DNA from: Bacteroidales bacterium
Lineage (GTDB): Bacteria; Bacteroidota; Bacteroidia; Bacteroidales; GCA-2748055
Length of the DNA: 64,000 bases
Reading direction: 5' to 3'
Assembly (NCBI GenBank): GCA_020636775.1
Contig: JACJXF010000009.1
Location: forward strand, 1-64,000
The position numbers were made by a program, and so were the translations under genes. Shown here one piece after another: positions 55,586-64,000 of the stretch. The notes below the pieces were generated by a model, which was not told the DNA's origin, ran no database searches, and worked only from the letters and a program-made list of their open reading frames with translations. Position 1 is the stretch's first letter. Every line of letters begins with the position of its first letter.

Positions 55586-56359
55586 ATGCGAAAATTTCTT
55601 GTACTTATTGCCTTTGTCCTGATAGCAGTCCCGCTGGCTTCAGCTCAGAAAAGTGTTTTTCCCGACAAACCCACTGCCTGGGTGAATGATTATGCCGGAC
55701 TTTTAAAACCGGAAGAAGCCAGTGCTCTTAATTCAAAACTGGGATATTACCAGGATTCGACCAGTACTCAGATATTTATTGTGACTCTGGATGAGCATGG
55801 CGACGAGCCAATATCAATGCTATCTGCGGAAATAGGTCAGAAATGGGGTGTGGGTCAGAAGGGAAAAGATAACGGCTTGTTAATTCTTATTTATCCTGCC
55901 GATCATGAAATATGGATATCGACCGGTTACGGACTGGAAGAATACCTTACCGATGCCATCAATAAGCGAATCATTGAAAATGAAATAAAGCCTGCATTTA
56001 AAGCAGGTGAGTATTACCAGGGACTCGATAAGGCTACCACGGTAATGATGAATATACTTTCCGGAGTATTTGCGGGGGATCAGTACATGAAAAGATCCAA
56101 CAAGGGAGGTGGTTCTGTTGCCGGAATTATCTTTCTTATATTCCTTTTCATGATAATCTTTGGAGCCGGAAAAGGCGGAAATTCGAAATCGGTTGGAAAA
56201 AACCTGCCTCTCTGGCTGGCTCTTGGCATGCTGAGTTCTACGCGACACTCTCATAGCGGGAGTTTTGGAGGCTTTAGTTCAGGCGGAGGCGGGTTCGGAG
56301 GTTTCTCAGGAGGCGGCGGTGGAAGCTTTGGTGGCGGAGGCGCAGGAGGCTCCTGGTAA
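55586..56359 (+). CDS. TPM-domain membrane protein with Gly-rich tail (YgcG-like)
   Basis: 257 aa from the ATG at 55586; the long frame from 55364 runs antiparallel in reading to the first TPM gene and is not used. Signal peptide ~1-21 (ending ASAQ), TPM domain ~25-165 (WVNDYAGLLKPEEASALNSK, STSTQIFIVTLDEHGD, NGLLILIYPADHEIWISTGYG), one membrane helix at ~178-195 (VAGIIFLIFLFMIIFGAG) and a Gly/Phe/Ser-rich C-terminus (~225-257). The last part is typical of LemA-associated TPM proteins. Acts at the inner membrane. Confidence 0.92.
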   Translation: MRKFLVLIAFVLIAVPLASAQKSVFPDKPTAWVNDYAGLLKPEEASALNSKLGYYQDSTSTQIFIVTLDEHGDEPISMLSAEIGQKWGVGQKGKDNGLLILIYPADHEIWISTGYGLEEYLTDAINKRIIENEIKPAFKAGEYYQGLDKATTVMMNILSGVFAGDQYMKRSNKGGGSVAGIIFLIFLFMIIFGAGKGGNSKSVGKNLPLWLALGMLSSTRHSHSGSFGGFSSGGGGFGGFSGGGGGSFGGGGAGGSW

Positions 56360-56403
56360 TGAACCAATTATTAATTCAATCTGTTTAGTAGGTAAATGTG
56401 CTG

Positions 56404-57492
56404 ATGAAAATCAAGATCCCTGTATTTCTTATTCTGCTTCTGCTTGTTAAAGCCGGATATGCTCAGGTGGAGGATACAAGCCGTCTGAGCATCCTCTTTG
56501 CCGGCGATCTTATGGGACACGACGGACAAATTAAATCGGCCTGGGATGAGAAATCCAAAAGCTACAATTACGATACCTGTTTTAGTCAGATCAGGGATAT
56601 GGTTAGCTCAGCCGATATCGCCGTTCTTAACCTTGAAGTAAATCTGGCAGGAGAACCCTATAAAGGTTATCCCCAGTTTTCAAGCCCTGACGAGCTGGCG
56701 GAGGCTGCCAAAAAAGCAGGGTTTGATATTTTTATAAATGCCAACAATCACGCTCTCGACCGAGGGAAAAAAGGGATTGAAAGAACCATCGATGTACTCG
56801 ATAACTTTGGAATAATTCACACTGGAACTTTCAAAGATGTTTCTCAGCGCGAGATTAATTATCCCCTTATAATTGAAAAGAATAATATACGCCTTGCAAT
56901 TCTGAATTACACTTACGGAACCAACGGACTAACGGTAAGCCCTCCGAATATTGTAAATTATATTGATACAGCAGGCATTAAAGAAGATATTGCAAAGGCC
57001 CGGCTGGCAGAACCGGATTTTATAATTGTAACTCTGCATTGGGGACAGGAATATCAGAGAAACGAAAATCAGCAGCAGCGGGATCTTGCTGAGTTTCTTT
57101 TTCAGAATGGTGCTGATGCCATTATCGGATCACATCCTCACGTTATACAACCCATAAAAAAGTATTACAGGAATCCCAATGACAGTAGCGATTACAATCT
57201 GGTGGTTTATAGTCTTGGGAATTTTATTTCCAATCAGGGCGACAGGTATCGGGATGGAGGATTGATGGTTGAGCTGCAGATCACAAAAGCAAAAAGCGCC
57301 CGGCTGACCAGCCTGAAGACGCTTCCTGTATTTGTTTATAAGCCTGACAGACCCGGTGGAGGACAGGAATTTGTGTTATTACCTGCAAATGATGCGGAAG
57401 AAATGATTAACCGCTTTAAAATGCCGGATTCCGATCAGTTTTACTTCAATACTTTTATTGAAGACACCCGGGAACACCTGAAAGGATTTTAG
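56404..57492 (+). CDS. CapA-family (PGA_cap) metallophosphatase-like protein
   Basis: 362 aa from the ATG at 56404; the GTG at 56398 is two codons earlier. Signal peptide MKIKIPVFLILLLLVKAGYAQ. Calcineurin-like CapA domain: LSILFAGDLMGHDGQIKSAW, DIAVLNLEVNLAG, FINANNHALDRGKKGIE, VTLHWGQEYQ, AIIGSHPHVIQPI, YSLGNFISNQG. CapA proteins help poly-gamma-glutamate production in Bacillus; in Bacteroidota the role is unproven. Follows the TPM genes closely (45 bases); a second family member lies at 62260. Confidence 0.9.
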   Translation: MKIKIPVFLILLLLVKAGYAQVEDTSRLSILFAGDLMGHDGQIKSAWDEKSKSYNYDTCFSQIRDMVSSADIAVLNLEVNLAGEPYKGYPQFSSPDELAEAAKKAGFDIFINANNHALDRGKKGIERTIDVLDNFGIIHTGTFKDVSQREINYPLIIEKNNIRLAILNYTYGTNGLTVSPPNIVNYIDTAGIKEDIAKARLAEPDFIIVTLHWGQEYQRNENQQQRDLAEFLFQNGADAIIGSHPHVIQPIKKYYRNPNDSSDYNLVVYSLGNFISNQGDRYRDGGLMVELQITKAKSARLTSLKTLPVFVYKPDRPGGGQEFVLLPANDAEEMINRFKMPDSDQFYFNTFIEDTREHLKGF

Positions 57493-58272
57493 CTATTCTG
57501 CTTTTGCAACAGTACCGCTGATTTCATCATCAACAAGTATCCTTCCGCAATATTCACATACAATAATTTTCTTACGTGAACGGATGTCAAGCTGCCTCTG
57601 AGGAGGAATCTTATTAAAACAACCACCGCACGCATCCCTTTCAACAGTTACAACAGCCAGTCCGTTGCGCGCATTTCCGCGAATCCTTTTGTAGGCTGTC
57701 AGTAAGCGTGGCTCAATAATCTTTTGTATTTCAGCAGATTTATTAAAAAGAGTCTCTTCCTCTTTACGTGTATCCGAAACAATCTCGTCAAGCTCGTTCT
57801 TCTTACTCTCAAGATCTTCTTTTCTCTCAGCAAGCAATTCATTGGATTCGGCTATCTGCTCTTTCCTGGAATTTATTTCAGCATTAAACTCAGTAATTTT
57901 CTTACGGGCAAGTTCAATCTCAAGATTCTGAAATTCGATTTCCTTTGAAAGTGAATCAAACTCCCTGTTGTTTCTTACATTTTTCTGCTGCTCTTCATAT
58001 TTTTTAATAAGGGCTTCCGAATTGACTATATCCAGTTTTTTCTCAGCCATGTTATGCTCCAGGCTCTTAAGCTCCTCTTCGTAGTTATGAATACGTGTCT
58101 CAAGTCCGGCGATATCATCTTCCAGATCCTGAACTTCCAGTGGCAATTCACCCCTGAGAATTTTAATCTTATCGGTTTCGGTATCTACTGTCTGCAATTC
58201 AAAAAGCGCGCGAAGTTTGCCTTCGATGGAGATTTCATGAGTTTCTTCAATTTTTGTTTTAGCCTCTGCCAT
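57493..58272 (-). CDS. Coiled-coil zinc-ribbon protein (zf-RING_7/DUF164)
   Basis: 259 aa. Long coiled coil (~30-190) with heptads rich in Glu, Lys and Leu, then a C4 zinc ribbon: CGGCFNKIPPQRQLDI and CEYCGRILVDDE. Family known from CT398/CdsZ-type chaperones and bacterial regulators; no precise role here. It begins 4 bases after the Nif3-like gene on the same strand, an arrangement common in bacteria. Confidence 0.92.
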   Translation of the reverse strand: MAEAKTKIEETHEISIEGKLRALFELQTVDTETDKIKILRGELPLEVQDLEDDIAGLETRIHNYEEELKSLEHNMAEKKLDIVNSEALIKKYEEQQKNVRNNREFDSLSKEIEFQNLEIELARKKITEFNAEINSRKEQIAESNELLAERKEDLESKKNELDEIVSDTRKEEETLFNKSAEIQKIIEPRLLTAYKRIRGNARNGLAVVTVERDACGGCFNKIPPQRQLDIRSRKKIIVCEYCGRILVDDEISGTVAKAE

Positions 58273-58276
58273 AGGA

Positions 58277-59371
58277 TTATAGATAATTAATTGGATTCGT
58301 ATTTACCTCTGATAAATGAAGTGCAAATTTAGGATAATTTTTTGTAAGTAATTCATAAAAAAGCTCTTTTGTAAATTGCTCACTCTCATAATGTCCTATA
58401 TCGGCAATTAATATGCTGTTTTCCGCATCAAAGAACTGATGATATTTGAAATCAGCACTTACAAAAGCATCTGCTCCTGAAGCAATGGCTTTAGAGAGAA
58501 GAGAGCTACCACTTCCCCCGCAAACAGCCACTTTCCTTATCTTTTTTCCCAACAGGGAAGTGTAGCGAATTCCTTTTGCGGTAAATTTTTCTTTTAAAAG
58601 CTTCAGAAACTCCGTCTCATCCATATCCTTTTCCAACTCCCCTGTCATTCCAAGCCCGATCATATAATTTTTGTTTTTCAGCGGATAAAGATCATAGGCT
58701 ACTTCTTCGTAAGGATGAGCACTCAATAAGGCTGCCACTACTTTTGCAGAAAGCTCTTCAGGGAGAATTGTCTCAATCCGGATTTCAGGCTCAATATGCA
58801 GCTTTCCTTTTTCACCAACAAAGGGTTGAGTGTTCTCCAATGCCCTGAAACTTCCCTCACCTTTTATATTGTAGCTGCACATATCATAATTCCCGATAAC
58901 CCCTGCCCCGGCTTCAAAAATCTTTTCACGAACCTTATCTGCATGAGATTCGGGTACAAAAAAAACCAGTTTCTCAAGTTTGTTTTTTACCGGATCCAGA
59001 ACTTTACAATTCTTCAAGCCTATTTTCTCACACATCTTACTGCTCACTCCCTTGTTCACAATGTCAATATTGGTATGAACGGAAAGTATGGCAATATTTT
59101 TCCGTATCGCTTTTATCAGTATTCTTTCGGTATAATTACTCCCCGTAAGGCTTTTTATTCCTTTAAAAAGCAAGGGGTGGTGGGAAATAATAAGGTCAGC
59201 CTTTTTCTCTATAGCTTCATCTAATACTTCTTCAGTAATATCAATGCATAGCAGAGCCGATTCAATCTCCCTTTCCGGATCTCCGAGTTGCAGACCTGAA
59301 TTATCATAAGGTTCCTGATATGAAAATGGGGCGAATTGCTCAAATACCCTAATGATATCCTTTACTTTCAT
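58277..59371 (-). CDS. Nif3-like dinuclear metal centre hexameric protein
   Basis: 364 aa. NIF3/YbgI fold with metal ligands in DLIISHHPLLFKG and GHYESEQFTKELF; YDNSGLQLGD near the N-terminus; an inserted ~120-residue domain (~120-230, CyaY/PII-like) as in long Nif3 proteins. Annotated elsewhere as GTP cyclohydrolase type 1 2, without proof for this family. Operon with the zinc-ribbon gene. Confidence 0.9.
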   Translation of the reverse strand: MKVKDIIRVFEQFAPFSYQEPYDNSGLQLGDPEREIESALLCIDITEEVLDEAIEKKADLIISHHPLLFKGIKSLTGSNYTERILIKAIRKNIAILSVHTNIDIVNKGVSSKMCEKIGLKNCKVLDPVKNKLEKLVFFVPESHADKVREKIFEAGAGVIGNYDMCSYNIKGEGSFRALENTQPFVGEKGKLHIEPEIRIETILPEELSAKVVAALLSAHPYEEVAYDLYPLKNKNYMIGLGMTGELEKDMDETEFLKLLKEKFTAKGIRYTSLLGKKIRKVAVCGGSGSSLLSKAIASGADAFVSADFKYHQFFDAENSILIADIGHYESEQFTKELFYELLTKNYPKFALHLSEVNTNPINYL

Positions 59372-59484
59372 TGAAATTCAATTTAAGTTAACGGCCTCTG
59401 TTGGACTTTAAACATTAAAAACTAACAATAATCGGCAGGAATTTGTTTGTGGGGTAAGAGTCAGAAGACAAGCTATTGGAAAAA

Positions 59485-59832
59485 TTACTTTGGACTATCC
59501 AGTTCATCCCGGATTTCAATCAGCATTTCCTTAATCTGGTTCAGTGACTGAATAACCTCAAAATCGTCATGTACATCTTCTTTATTTTCCTTCATTTTCT
59601 TTCTGGCTCCGGCAAGAGTCATTCCACGCACTTTCACCAGATCAAAAATGATATGAAAATTCTCAACGTCCTCCTTGGTAAAAAGTCGGTTTCCTTTTTT
59701 ATTCTTCTTGGGTTTTATAATATCAAACTCCTTTTCCCAGAAACGTATCAGGGAAGTGTTGACGTTAAACATTTCTGCAACCTCACCAATAGAATAAAAT
59801 AATTTTTCAATTTTAGGTTCCTTGTATGGCAT
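59485..59832 (-). CDS. MerR-family transcriptional regulator
   Basis: 115 aa. HTH: LFYSIGEVAEMFNVNTSLIR, FWEKEFDIIKPKKNKKGNRL, FTKEDVENFHIIFDLVKVRG, MTLAGARKKMK, then a short helix for dimerisation. No C-terminal effector or metal ligands are visible, so it is a small MerR. 113 bases upstream of nif3. Confidence 0.92.
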   Translation of the reverse strand: MPYKEPKIEKLFYSIGEVAEMFNVNTSLIRFWEKEFDIIKPKKNKKGNRLFTKEDVENFHIIFDLVKVRGMTLAGARKKMKENKEDVHDDFEVIQSLNQIKEMLIEIRDELDSPK

Positions 59833-60256
59833 TGGAATTAACTGTTAATCTTCGGGAAACCAGGTTTTATCAGAGTAGTCCTAATTCAACTTTTAAGCCT
59901 CTGATCTCCCCTTTTAAAAAGCTATACAAAATAGAACATTTCATATCAAAAAACAATCATTTTCCTGAGTTTTCCCGATAAGTAATCTGGAATGTTTTTC
60001 TGATCCAGGTAAAAACTTCCTTCCCTCCAGAAAATTATACCTTAGAATCATATAAATTTTTTGTTTAAGGTTGTTAATTATATGTTAAACAATAAAATAG
60101 AAATACATGACGATAAACTATTTTAATAATTGATTTATAATATCTTATGAATTTTTTCATTAGACTTAAATTCAATTATTGTTTAATCTTTATACTTTTT
60201 TGTTAAACAATAATATGAAAAATACTGTTCTCCTTTCAAACCATAAAATTATACTC
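59833..60256. other. Intergenic region with inverted-repeat leader of the fasciclin gene
   Basis: AT-rich. TTAAACAATAA occurs at 60085-60095 and 60203-60213, with its reverse complement TTATTGTTTAA at 60176-60186. No exact TAnnTTTG promoter found. Confidence 0.6.
60176..60213 (+). promoter_or_regulatory. 11-bp inverted repeat in the fasciclin leader
   Basis: TTATTGTTTAA (60176-60186) and TTAAACAATAA (60203-60213) are perfect complements with a 16-base loop; a third direct copy sits at 60085-60095. It could be a regulator-binding site or an mRNA hairpin upstream of the start at 60257. Confidence 0.5.
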
Positions 60257-62251
60257 ATGAAAACAACAGCAAGCAAATTATTTCTTAAAGGAAAAAATTT
60301 CCTTAGAATTTCAATGATTGCTCTGGTGACTTTAATTATATCCGGACAATCCAATGCCCGTGCCACAAATACCGTTGTGGATGTTATCGTAAACAGTCCT
60401 GATCATACAACCCTCGAGACAGCTGTAGTTGCTGCCGGACTGGTTGATGCCCTTTCAGGTGACGGTCCTTTTACCGTATTTGCTCCAACCGATGCTGCTT
60501 TTGCTGCTCTGCCTGCCGGTACTCTGGATGCTCTGCTGGCTGATCCTACAGGACAGCTCAAAGAAATCCTTCTCTACCATGTTGTAAGCGGTAAAGTTCT
60601 TTCAACCGATCTTTCCGACGGTATGATGGCTACTACGCTGCTGGGTAAAGATATTACCATTACCATCAATGGCGACGGTGTATTTATCAATAATGCCAAA
60701 GTAACTGTTGCCGATGTTATGGCAGACAATGGTGTTGTGCATGTGATTGATGCGGTTTTACTTCCTCCAACCAATACCGTTGTGGATGTTATAGTAAACA
60801 GTGCTGATCATACAACCCTCGAGACAGCGGTAGTTGCTGCCGGACTGGTTGACGCTCTGTCAGGCGACGGTCCTTTTACCGTATTTGCTCCAACCGATGC
60901 TGCTTTTGCTGCTCTGCCAGCTGGTACTCTGGATGCTCTGCTGGCTGATCCTACAGGACAGCTCAAAGATATCCTACTCTACCATGTTGTAAGTGGTAAA
61001 GTCCTTTCAACCGATCTTTCCGACGGTATGATGGCTACCACACTACTGGGTAAAGATATTACCATTACCATCAATGGTGACGGTGTATTTATTAATAATG
61101 CCAAAGTAACTGTTGCAGATGTTATGGCAGACAATGGTGTTGTGCATGTGATTGATGCGGTTTTACTTCCTCCAACCAATACCGTTGTGGATGTTATAGT
61201 AAACAGTGCTGATCATACAACCCTCGAGACAGCGGTAGTTGCTGCCGGACTGGTTGACGCTCTGTCAGGCGACGGTCCTTTTACCGTATTTGCTCCAACC
61301 GATGCTGCTTTTGCTGCTCTGCCAGCTGGTACTCTGGATGCTCTGCTGGCTGATCCTACAGGACAGCTCAAAGATATCCTTCTCTACCATGTTGTAAGCG
61401 GTAAAGTTCTTTCAACCGATCTTTCCGACGGTATGATGGCTACCACACTGCTGGGTAAAGATATTACCATTACCATCAATGGTGACGGTGTATTTATCAA
61501 TAATGCCAAAGTAACTGTTGCAGATGTTATGGCAGACAATGGCGTTGTGCATGTGATTGATGCGGTTTTACTTCCTCCAACCAATACCGTTGTGGATGTT
61601 ATAGTAAACAGTGCTGATCATACAACCCTCGAGACAGCGGTAGTTGCTGCCGGACTGGTTGACGCTCTGTCAGGCGACGGTCCTTTTACCGTATTTGCTC
61701 CAACCGATGCTGCTTTTGCTGCTCTGCCAGCAGGTACTCTTGATGCCCTGCTGGCTGATCCCACAGGACAGCTCAAAGATATCCTACTCTACCATGTTGT
61801 AAGTGGTAAAGTTCTTTCAACCGATCTTTCCGACGGTATGATGGCTACTACACTGCTGGGTAAAGATATTTCCATTACCATCAATGGTGACGGTGTATTT
61901 ATTAATAATGCAAAAGTAACTGTTGCAGATGTTATGGCAGACAATGGCGTTGTGCATGTGATTGATGCGGTACTGGTGCCTGCAAGTGATCCAACATCTG
62001 TATCCAGGAATTTTTCAGGAGCAGAAGAGATCAAAATTTATCCGAATCCTGCCAGTGAATATTTTATTGTAAACATGAAAGAGCAGGAAGGAATGCTAAA
62101 AATCTACAGAATGGATGGATCAGTTATTTCCTCAAAAATTTTAAGGAATAACGAAAACAGGATTGAGATCAGCGATTTGAATCCGGGAATGTATTTCATT
62201 TCAGTGGATTCAGAAAACACAGTTAAAAGTCAGAAATTGCTTGTGAAGTAA
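60257..62251 (+). CDS. Secreted four-repeat fasciclin (FAS1) protein with T9SS sorting domain
   Basis: 664 aa from the ATG at 60257, chosen because MKTTASKLFLKGKN... gives a normal signal peptide (cleaved near SNARA). Starts at 60179 (TTG) and 60215 (ATG) would add 12-26 residues. Four FAS1 domains of exactly 135 residues follow, each beginning NTVVDVIVNS(P/A)DHTTLE and holding FTVFAPTDAAFAALPAG and ILLYHVVSGKVLSTDL; repeats start at 60368, 60773, 61178 and 61583 and differ by only a few residues. The last ~75 residues are a T9SS sorting tail (IKIYPNPASEYFIVNM, ISDLNPGMYFISV). FAS1 domains mediate adhesion; predicted cell-surface adhesin exported by T9SS. Confidence 0.93.
   Translation: MKTTASKLFLKGKNFLRISMIALVTLIISGQSNARATNTVVDVIVNSPDHTTLETAVVAAGLVDALSGDGPFTVFAPTDAAFAALPAGTLDALLADPTGQLKEILLYHVVSGKVLSTDLSDGMMATTLLGKDITITINGDGVFINNAKVTVADVMADNGVVHVIDAVLLPPTNTVVDVIVNSADHTTLETAVVAAGLVDALSGDGPFTVFAPTDAAFAALPAGTLDALLADPTGQLKDILLYHVVSGKVLSTDLSDGMMATTLLGKDITITINGDGVFINNAKVTVADVMADNGVVHVIDAVLLPPTNTVVDVIVNSADHTTLETAVVAAGLVDALSGDGPFTVFAPTDAAFAALPAGTLDALLADPTGQLKDILLYHVVSGKVLSTDLSDGMMATTLLGKDITITINGDGVFINNAKVTVADVMADNGVVHVIDAVLLPPTNTVVDVIVNSADHTTLETAVVAAGLVDALSGDGPFTVFAPTDAAFAALPAGTLDALLADPTGQLKDILLYHVVSGKVLSTDLSDGMMATTLLGKDISITINGDGVFINNAKVTVADVMADNGVVHVIDAVLVPASDPTSVSRNFSGAEEIKIYPNPASEYFIVNMKEQEGMLKIYRMDGSVISSKILRNNENRIEISDLNPGMYFISVDSENTVKSQKLLVK
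60368..61987 (+). repeat. Four near-identical 405-bp tandem repeats (FAS1 domains)
   Basis: Start points AATACCGTTGTGGATGTT recur at exact 405-base steps. Copies 2 and 3 are almost identical in DNA, copies 1 and 4 diverge slightly, including E to D at KEILLYH and T to S in copy 4. Confidence 0.95.
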
Positions 62252-62259
62252 TTCTCAGC

Positions 62260-63387
62260 TTATTGAATTAACAATGCCGGTTCGTTTGGACCGGCATTTT
62301 TATTGCGGTCAATTTCGGTCTGAATGGGCAGAATCCAGCCTTCATCAGTAATCTCAAGGAGAGTTTCAGGAAAATCCAGCTTAGTAAGTTCCTTTATCTT
62401 ATAAATCACCCTTTTTTCCGGGTCAATCCTGGCTCCACCTTCACCAGGCTGGTATACCGGAACAATCTGAGCTTTAACGAAGCTTCCGTCAGGAGCAAGC
62501 CAGGTTTTTATCAGCGGACAAATTCCATTGGGACCTGCAAGGTTAAACCTGGACCAGGTGCTAAAATTACCGAGACTGTATCCAATAAGTCTGTTATTGT
62601 ACAGTTCAACTGCCCTGCTTACATGAGGACCAGAGCCCATAACCAGGTCGGCGCCCGCATCGATAACATCATGGGCAAAACGGTAAACATTTCCCCTGTT
62701 GAACCCAAGGAAGTCCTCATCTTGTCGCGTAACATGCTGATAATCCTTTCCCTCAGCACCTCCATGAAAATATACAATTACAAAATCACAGCTGTCATTG
62801 AGCATAGAAACAATCTTCTTTGCACCCTCATAATCTTTAAGGTCAGCTGTACCAGTATGGGGAGCAAAGGCAGCGAAGCCAATTTTAAATCCCTCTCTTT
62901 CAATTATGGTGAAGGGTTTTGTTGAGAGTCCGGCATAATCCATACCTTTTTCTTCAAGTAATTTGGAGGTATTAATCCTGCCTTCATAGCCAAAATCGTT
63001 GATATGATTATTTGCCAGGCTAAGGAGATCAAATCCGGCATCCATTATACAATCGAGATATTCATCGGGCATTCTGAATACGTAGCAATTTAAAGTATCC
63101 TTGCATTGTTTTGCAGTGCCTCCCTCACCTGCAAAGACTCCCTCAAGGTTCCCGGCAGTTACAGTGGCATCCAGCAGATAGGGTTTAAGCTCTGCGAGAA
63201 GTGGATAACAATTATTTCTTGGAGGGAGGTAGGAGGCGGAAGGATAATTTGTACCTAGCATAATGTCTCCTACTGAAACTACCGATATCCCTGACGCAGA
63301 ACCGGATGTGCCTGGGAACACCTGCGCAGATGAACTTGTCAAAAAGACAATAATAAAGAGTACTGAAAAGAATAGTCTTTCCTTCAT
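62260..63387 (-). CDS. CapA-family (PGA_cap) metallophosphatase-like protein, second copy
   Basis: 375 aa. Signal peptide ~1-21 (ending SSAQ). VVSVGDIMLGTNYPSASYLP, TAGNLEGVFAGEGG, LLSLANNHINDFGYEGRI, IVYFHGGAEGKDYQHV, DLVMGSGPHVSRAVELYN, IGYSLGNFSTW match the family; sequence differs widely from the copy at 56404, so it is not a recent duplicate. 30 bases after the M23 peptidase gene on the same strand, suggesting an envelope operon. Role unproven. Confidence 0.9.
   Translation of the reverse strand: MKERLFFSVLFIIVFLTSSSAQVFPGTSGSASGISVVSVGDIMLGTNYPSASYLPPRNNCYPLLAELKPYLLDATVTAGNLEGVFAGEGGTAKQCKDTLNCYVFRMPDEYLDCIMDAGFDLLSLANNHINDFGYEGRINTSKLLEEKGMDYAGLSTKPFTIIEREGFKIGFAAFAPHTGTADLKDYEGAKKIVSMLNDSCDFVIVYFHGGAEGKDYQHVTRQDEDFLGFNRGNVYRFAHDVIDAGADLVMGSGPHVSRAVELYNNRLIGYSLGNFSTWSRFNLAGPNGICPLIKTWLAPDGSFVKAQIVPVYQPGEGGARIDPEKRVIYKIKELTKLDFPETLLEITDEGWILPIQTEIDRNKNAGPNEPALLIQ
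62272..62302 (+). terminator. Terminator of the fasciclin gene, inside the end of the convergent gene
   Basis: AATGCCGGT paired with ACCGGCATT and followed by TTTT, 21 bases past the fasciclin stop. It overlaps the last codons of the minus-strand CapA-like gene. Confidence 0.85.
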
Positions 63388-63417
63388 TGAATTTACCTTA
63401 TTAAGAAATGATGGAAT

Positions 63418-64000
63418 TTAATTTATATCAAAGCTTGGATCAGAATTAGCATAAAGACTAATCATCTTATCGTATTCTTCAGCTGAAAGGTCATTTGCAT
63501 AATAGTTGATCGGGTTAACCGCTTTTCCGTTCACATGGACTTCATAATGGAGGTGAGGAGCTGCTGAAAGGCCTGTGCTTCCGACTGCTCCAATTATATC
63601 TCCCCTTTTAACCCTATCGCCTCGTTTAACAAAGATTTTATCGCAATGTCCGTACAAGGTTTCATAGCCATAGCCATGATTAACAACAATTTTATTTCCA
63701 TAACCACCTGAAGTGTATCCCGCTTCCACAACAACTCCGTCGGCAGTAACAAAGATGTTTGTACCTCTTGGGCAGGTCAGGTCAATTCCTTCATGCATTC
63801 TCCAGTAATGGAGTATAGGGTGGAAACGGAAGCCAAAGGAAGAACCGAAATGATTCAGCTCCTTAATACTTATTGGTTGAATTGCTGGTCGGGCAGCCAG
63901 TCGCTTTTCTTTGGTGACAGCCATCTCAACAACTTCATCATAGGATTTGGATTGCACAACAAGCTTTTTCGCAAGTCTGTCCAGTGAATTATCAATGGCA
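63418..64000 (-). CDS. M23-family metallopeptidase (5' truncated by window end)
   Basis: The frame is open to the window end; a GTG at 63957 is internal, as the codons before it read DRLAKKLVVQSKSYDEV, typical of the helical region ahead of M23 domains. The peptidase domain has zinc ligands in RMHEGIDLTCPRG (H and D) and HLHYEVHVNG (HxH), plus GYETLYGHCDKIFVKRGD. Known members cut peptidoglycan cross-links in the periplasm. Any signal or coiled coil lies beyond the window. Confidence 0.92.
   Translation of the reverse strand, partial: AIDNSLDRLAKKLVVQSKSYDEVVEMAVTKEKRLAARPAIQPISIKELNHFGSSFGFRFHPILHYWRMHEGIDLTCPRGTNIFVTADGVVVEAGYTSGGYGNKIVVNHGYGYETLYGHCDKIFVKRGDRVKRGDIIGAVGSTGLSAAPHLHYEVHVNGKAVNPINYYANDLSAEEYDKMISLYANSDPSFDIN

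Noticed and set aside
60574..62034. Four antisense frames (66-81 codons) within the fasciclin gene, three identical
   Set aside because: They are shadows of the 405-bp repeats on the other strand; identity follows from the sense repeats.

Overview
The window reads as a chromosome segment of a Bacteroidota bacterium, probably a free-living or sediment Bacteroidales/Marinilabiliales- or Cytophaga-like lineage; I cannot place it more finely from sequence alone. The reasons are: a type IX secretion (T9SS)/gliding locus (porV, porU, a porP/sprF-family gene, gldJ); several secreted proteins ending in T9SS C-terminal sorting domains; a TonB-dependent receptor with an N-terminal carboxypeptidase-regulatory-like domain; a propeller/Y_Y_Y regulator; and promoters fitting the Bacteroidetes -7 element TAnnTTTG rather than sigma70 boxes with Shine-Dalgarno sites.

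Layout. 1-2.1 kb: the tail of a secreted glycoside-hydrolase-like protein and a T9SS cargo protein. 2.2-6.4 kb (-): TonB receptor, LytS-type kinase and LytTR regulator, nearly abutting. 6.5-10.2 kb (-): DUF2141 protein, TlpA-like thioredoxin, ispF overlapping porV. 10.4-18.2 kb: porU (-), then porP/sprF, gldJ and murF (+). ppa follows. 19-25.7 kb (-): a tight six-gene run (phoH-like, sixA-like, ppk1, inositol-phosphatase family, lpxL-like acyltransferase, GT2). 25.9-27.7 kb (+): nitroreductase and folC. 27.7-29.1 kb: noncoding, with degenerate repeats, tRNA-Ser(CGA), a nested palindrome and a 186-bp tandem array. 29.1-31 kb: a 5'-nucleotidase-family enzyme. 31-40.2 kb: a signalling cluster with an exported TPR-CHAT protease-like protein, a FecR-like secreted protein, a propeller-SpoIIE phosphatase receptor and two proteins sharing an N-terminal domain. 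40.4-49.6 kb: carbohydrate binding/processing (CBM6-like lipoprotein, CBM9-like T9SS cargo, GH130 phosphorylase, GH30, PD40 protein), with a PEPCK-like P-loop protein, a GmhB-like phosphatase and a small MITE-like element. 49.7-50.4 kb: tRNA-Val(TAC) with a truncated tRNA copy on one side and five exact 86-bp tandem units built from the 5' part of the same tRNA on the other. 51-63.9 kb: CoA-binding and thioredoxin pair, lipoprotein, hutU, LemA/TPM/TPM/CapA cluster, zinc-ribbon, Nif3 and MerR genes, a four-repeat fasciclin protein with T9SS tail, a second CapA-family protein and a 5'-truncated M23 peptidase.

How it fits together. The T9SS genes supply the outer-membrane export and sorting machine for the cargo proteins in the same window (1215-2015, CBM9 protein, fasciclin protein). 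The carbohydrate genes suggest use of plant or microbial beta-mannan/beta-glucan, but there is no SusCD pair here, so this is not a classical PUL.

The least explained structure is the tRNA-Val-derived array at 49931-50360. A consensus Bacteroidetes promoter (TTTG-N19-TATATTTG) lies only upstream of the whole array and a hairpin terminator lies after the intact tRNA, so the array and the tRNA are predicted to be one transcript. A second tandem array sits beside tRNA-Ser. Everything is read by eye; no homology search was run.
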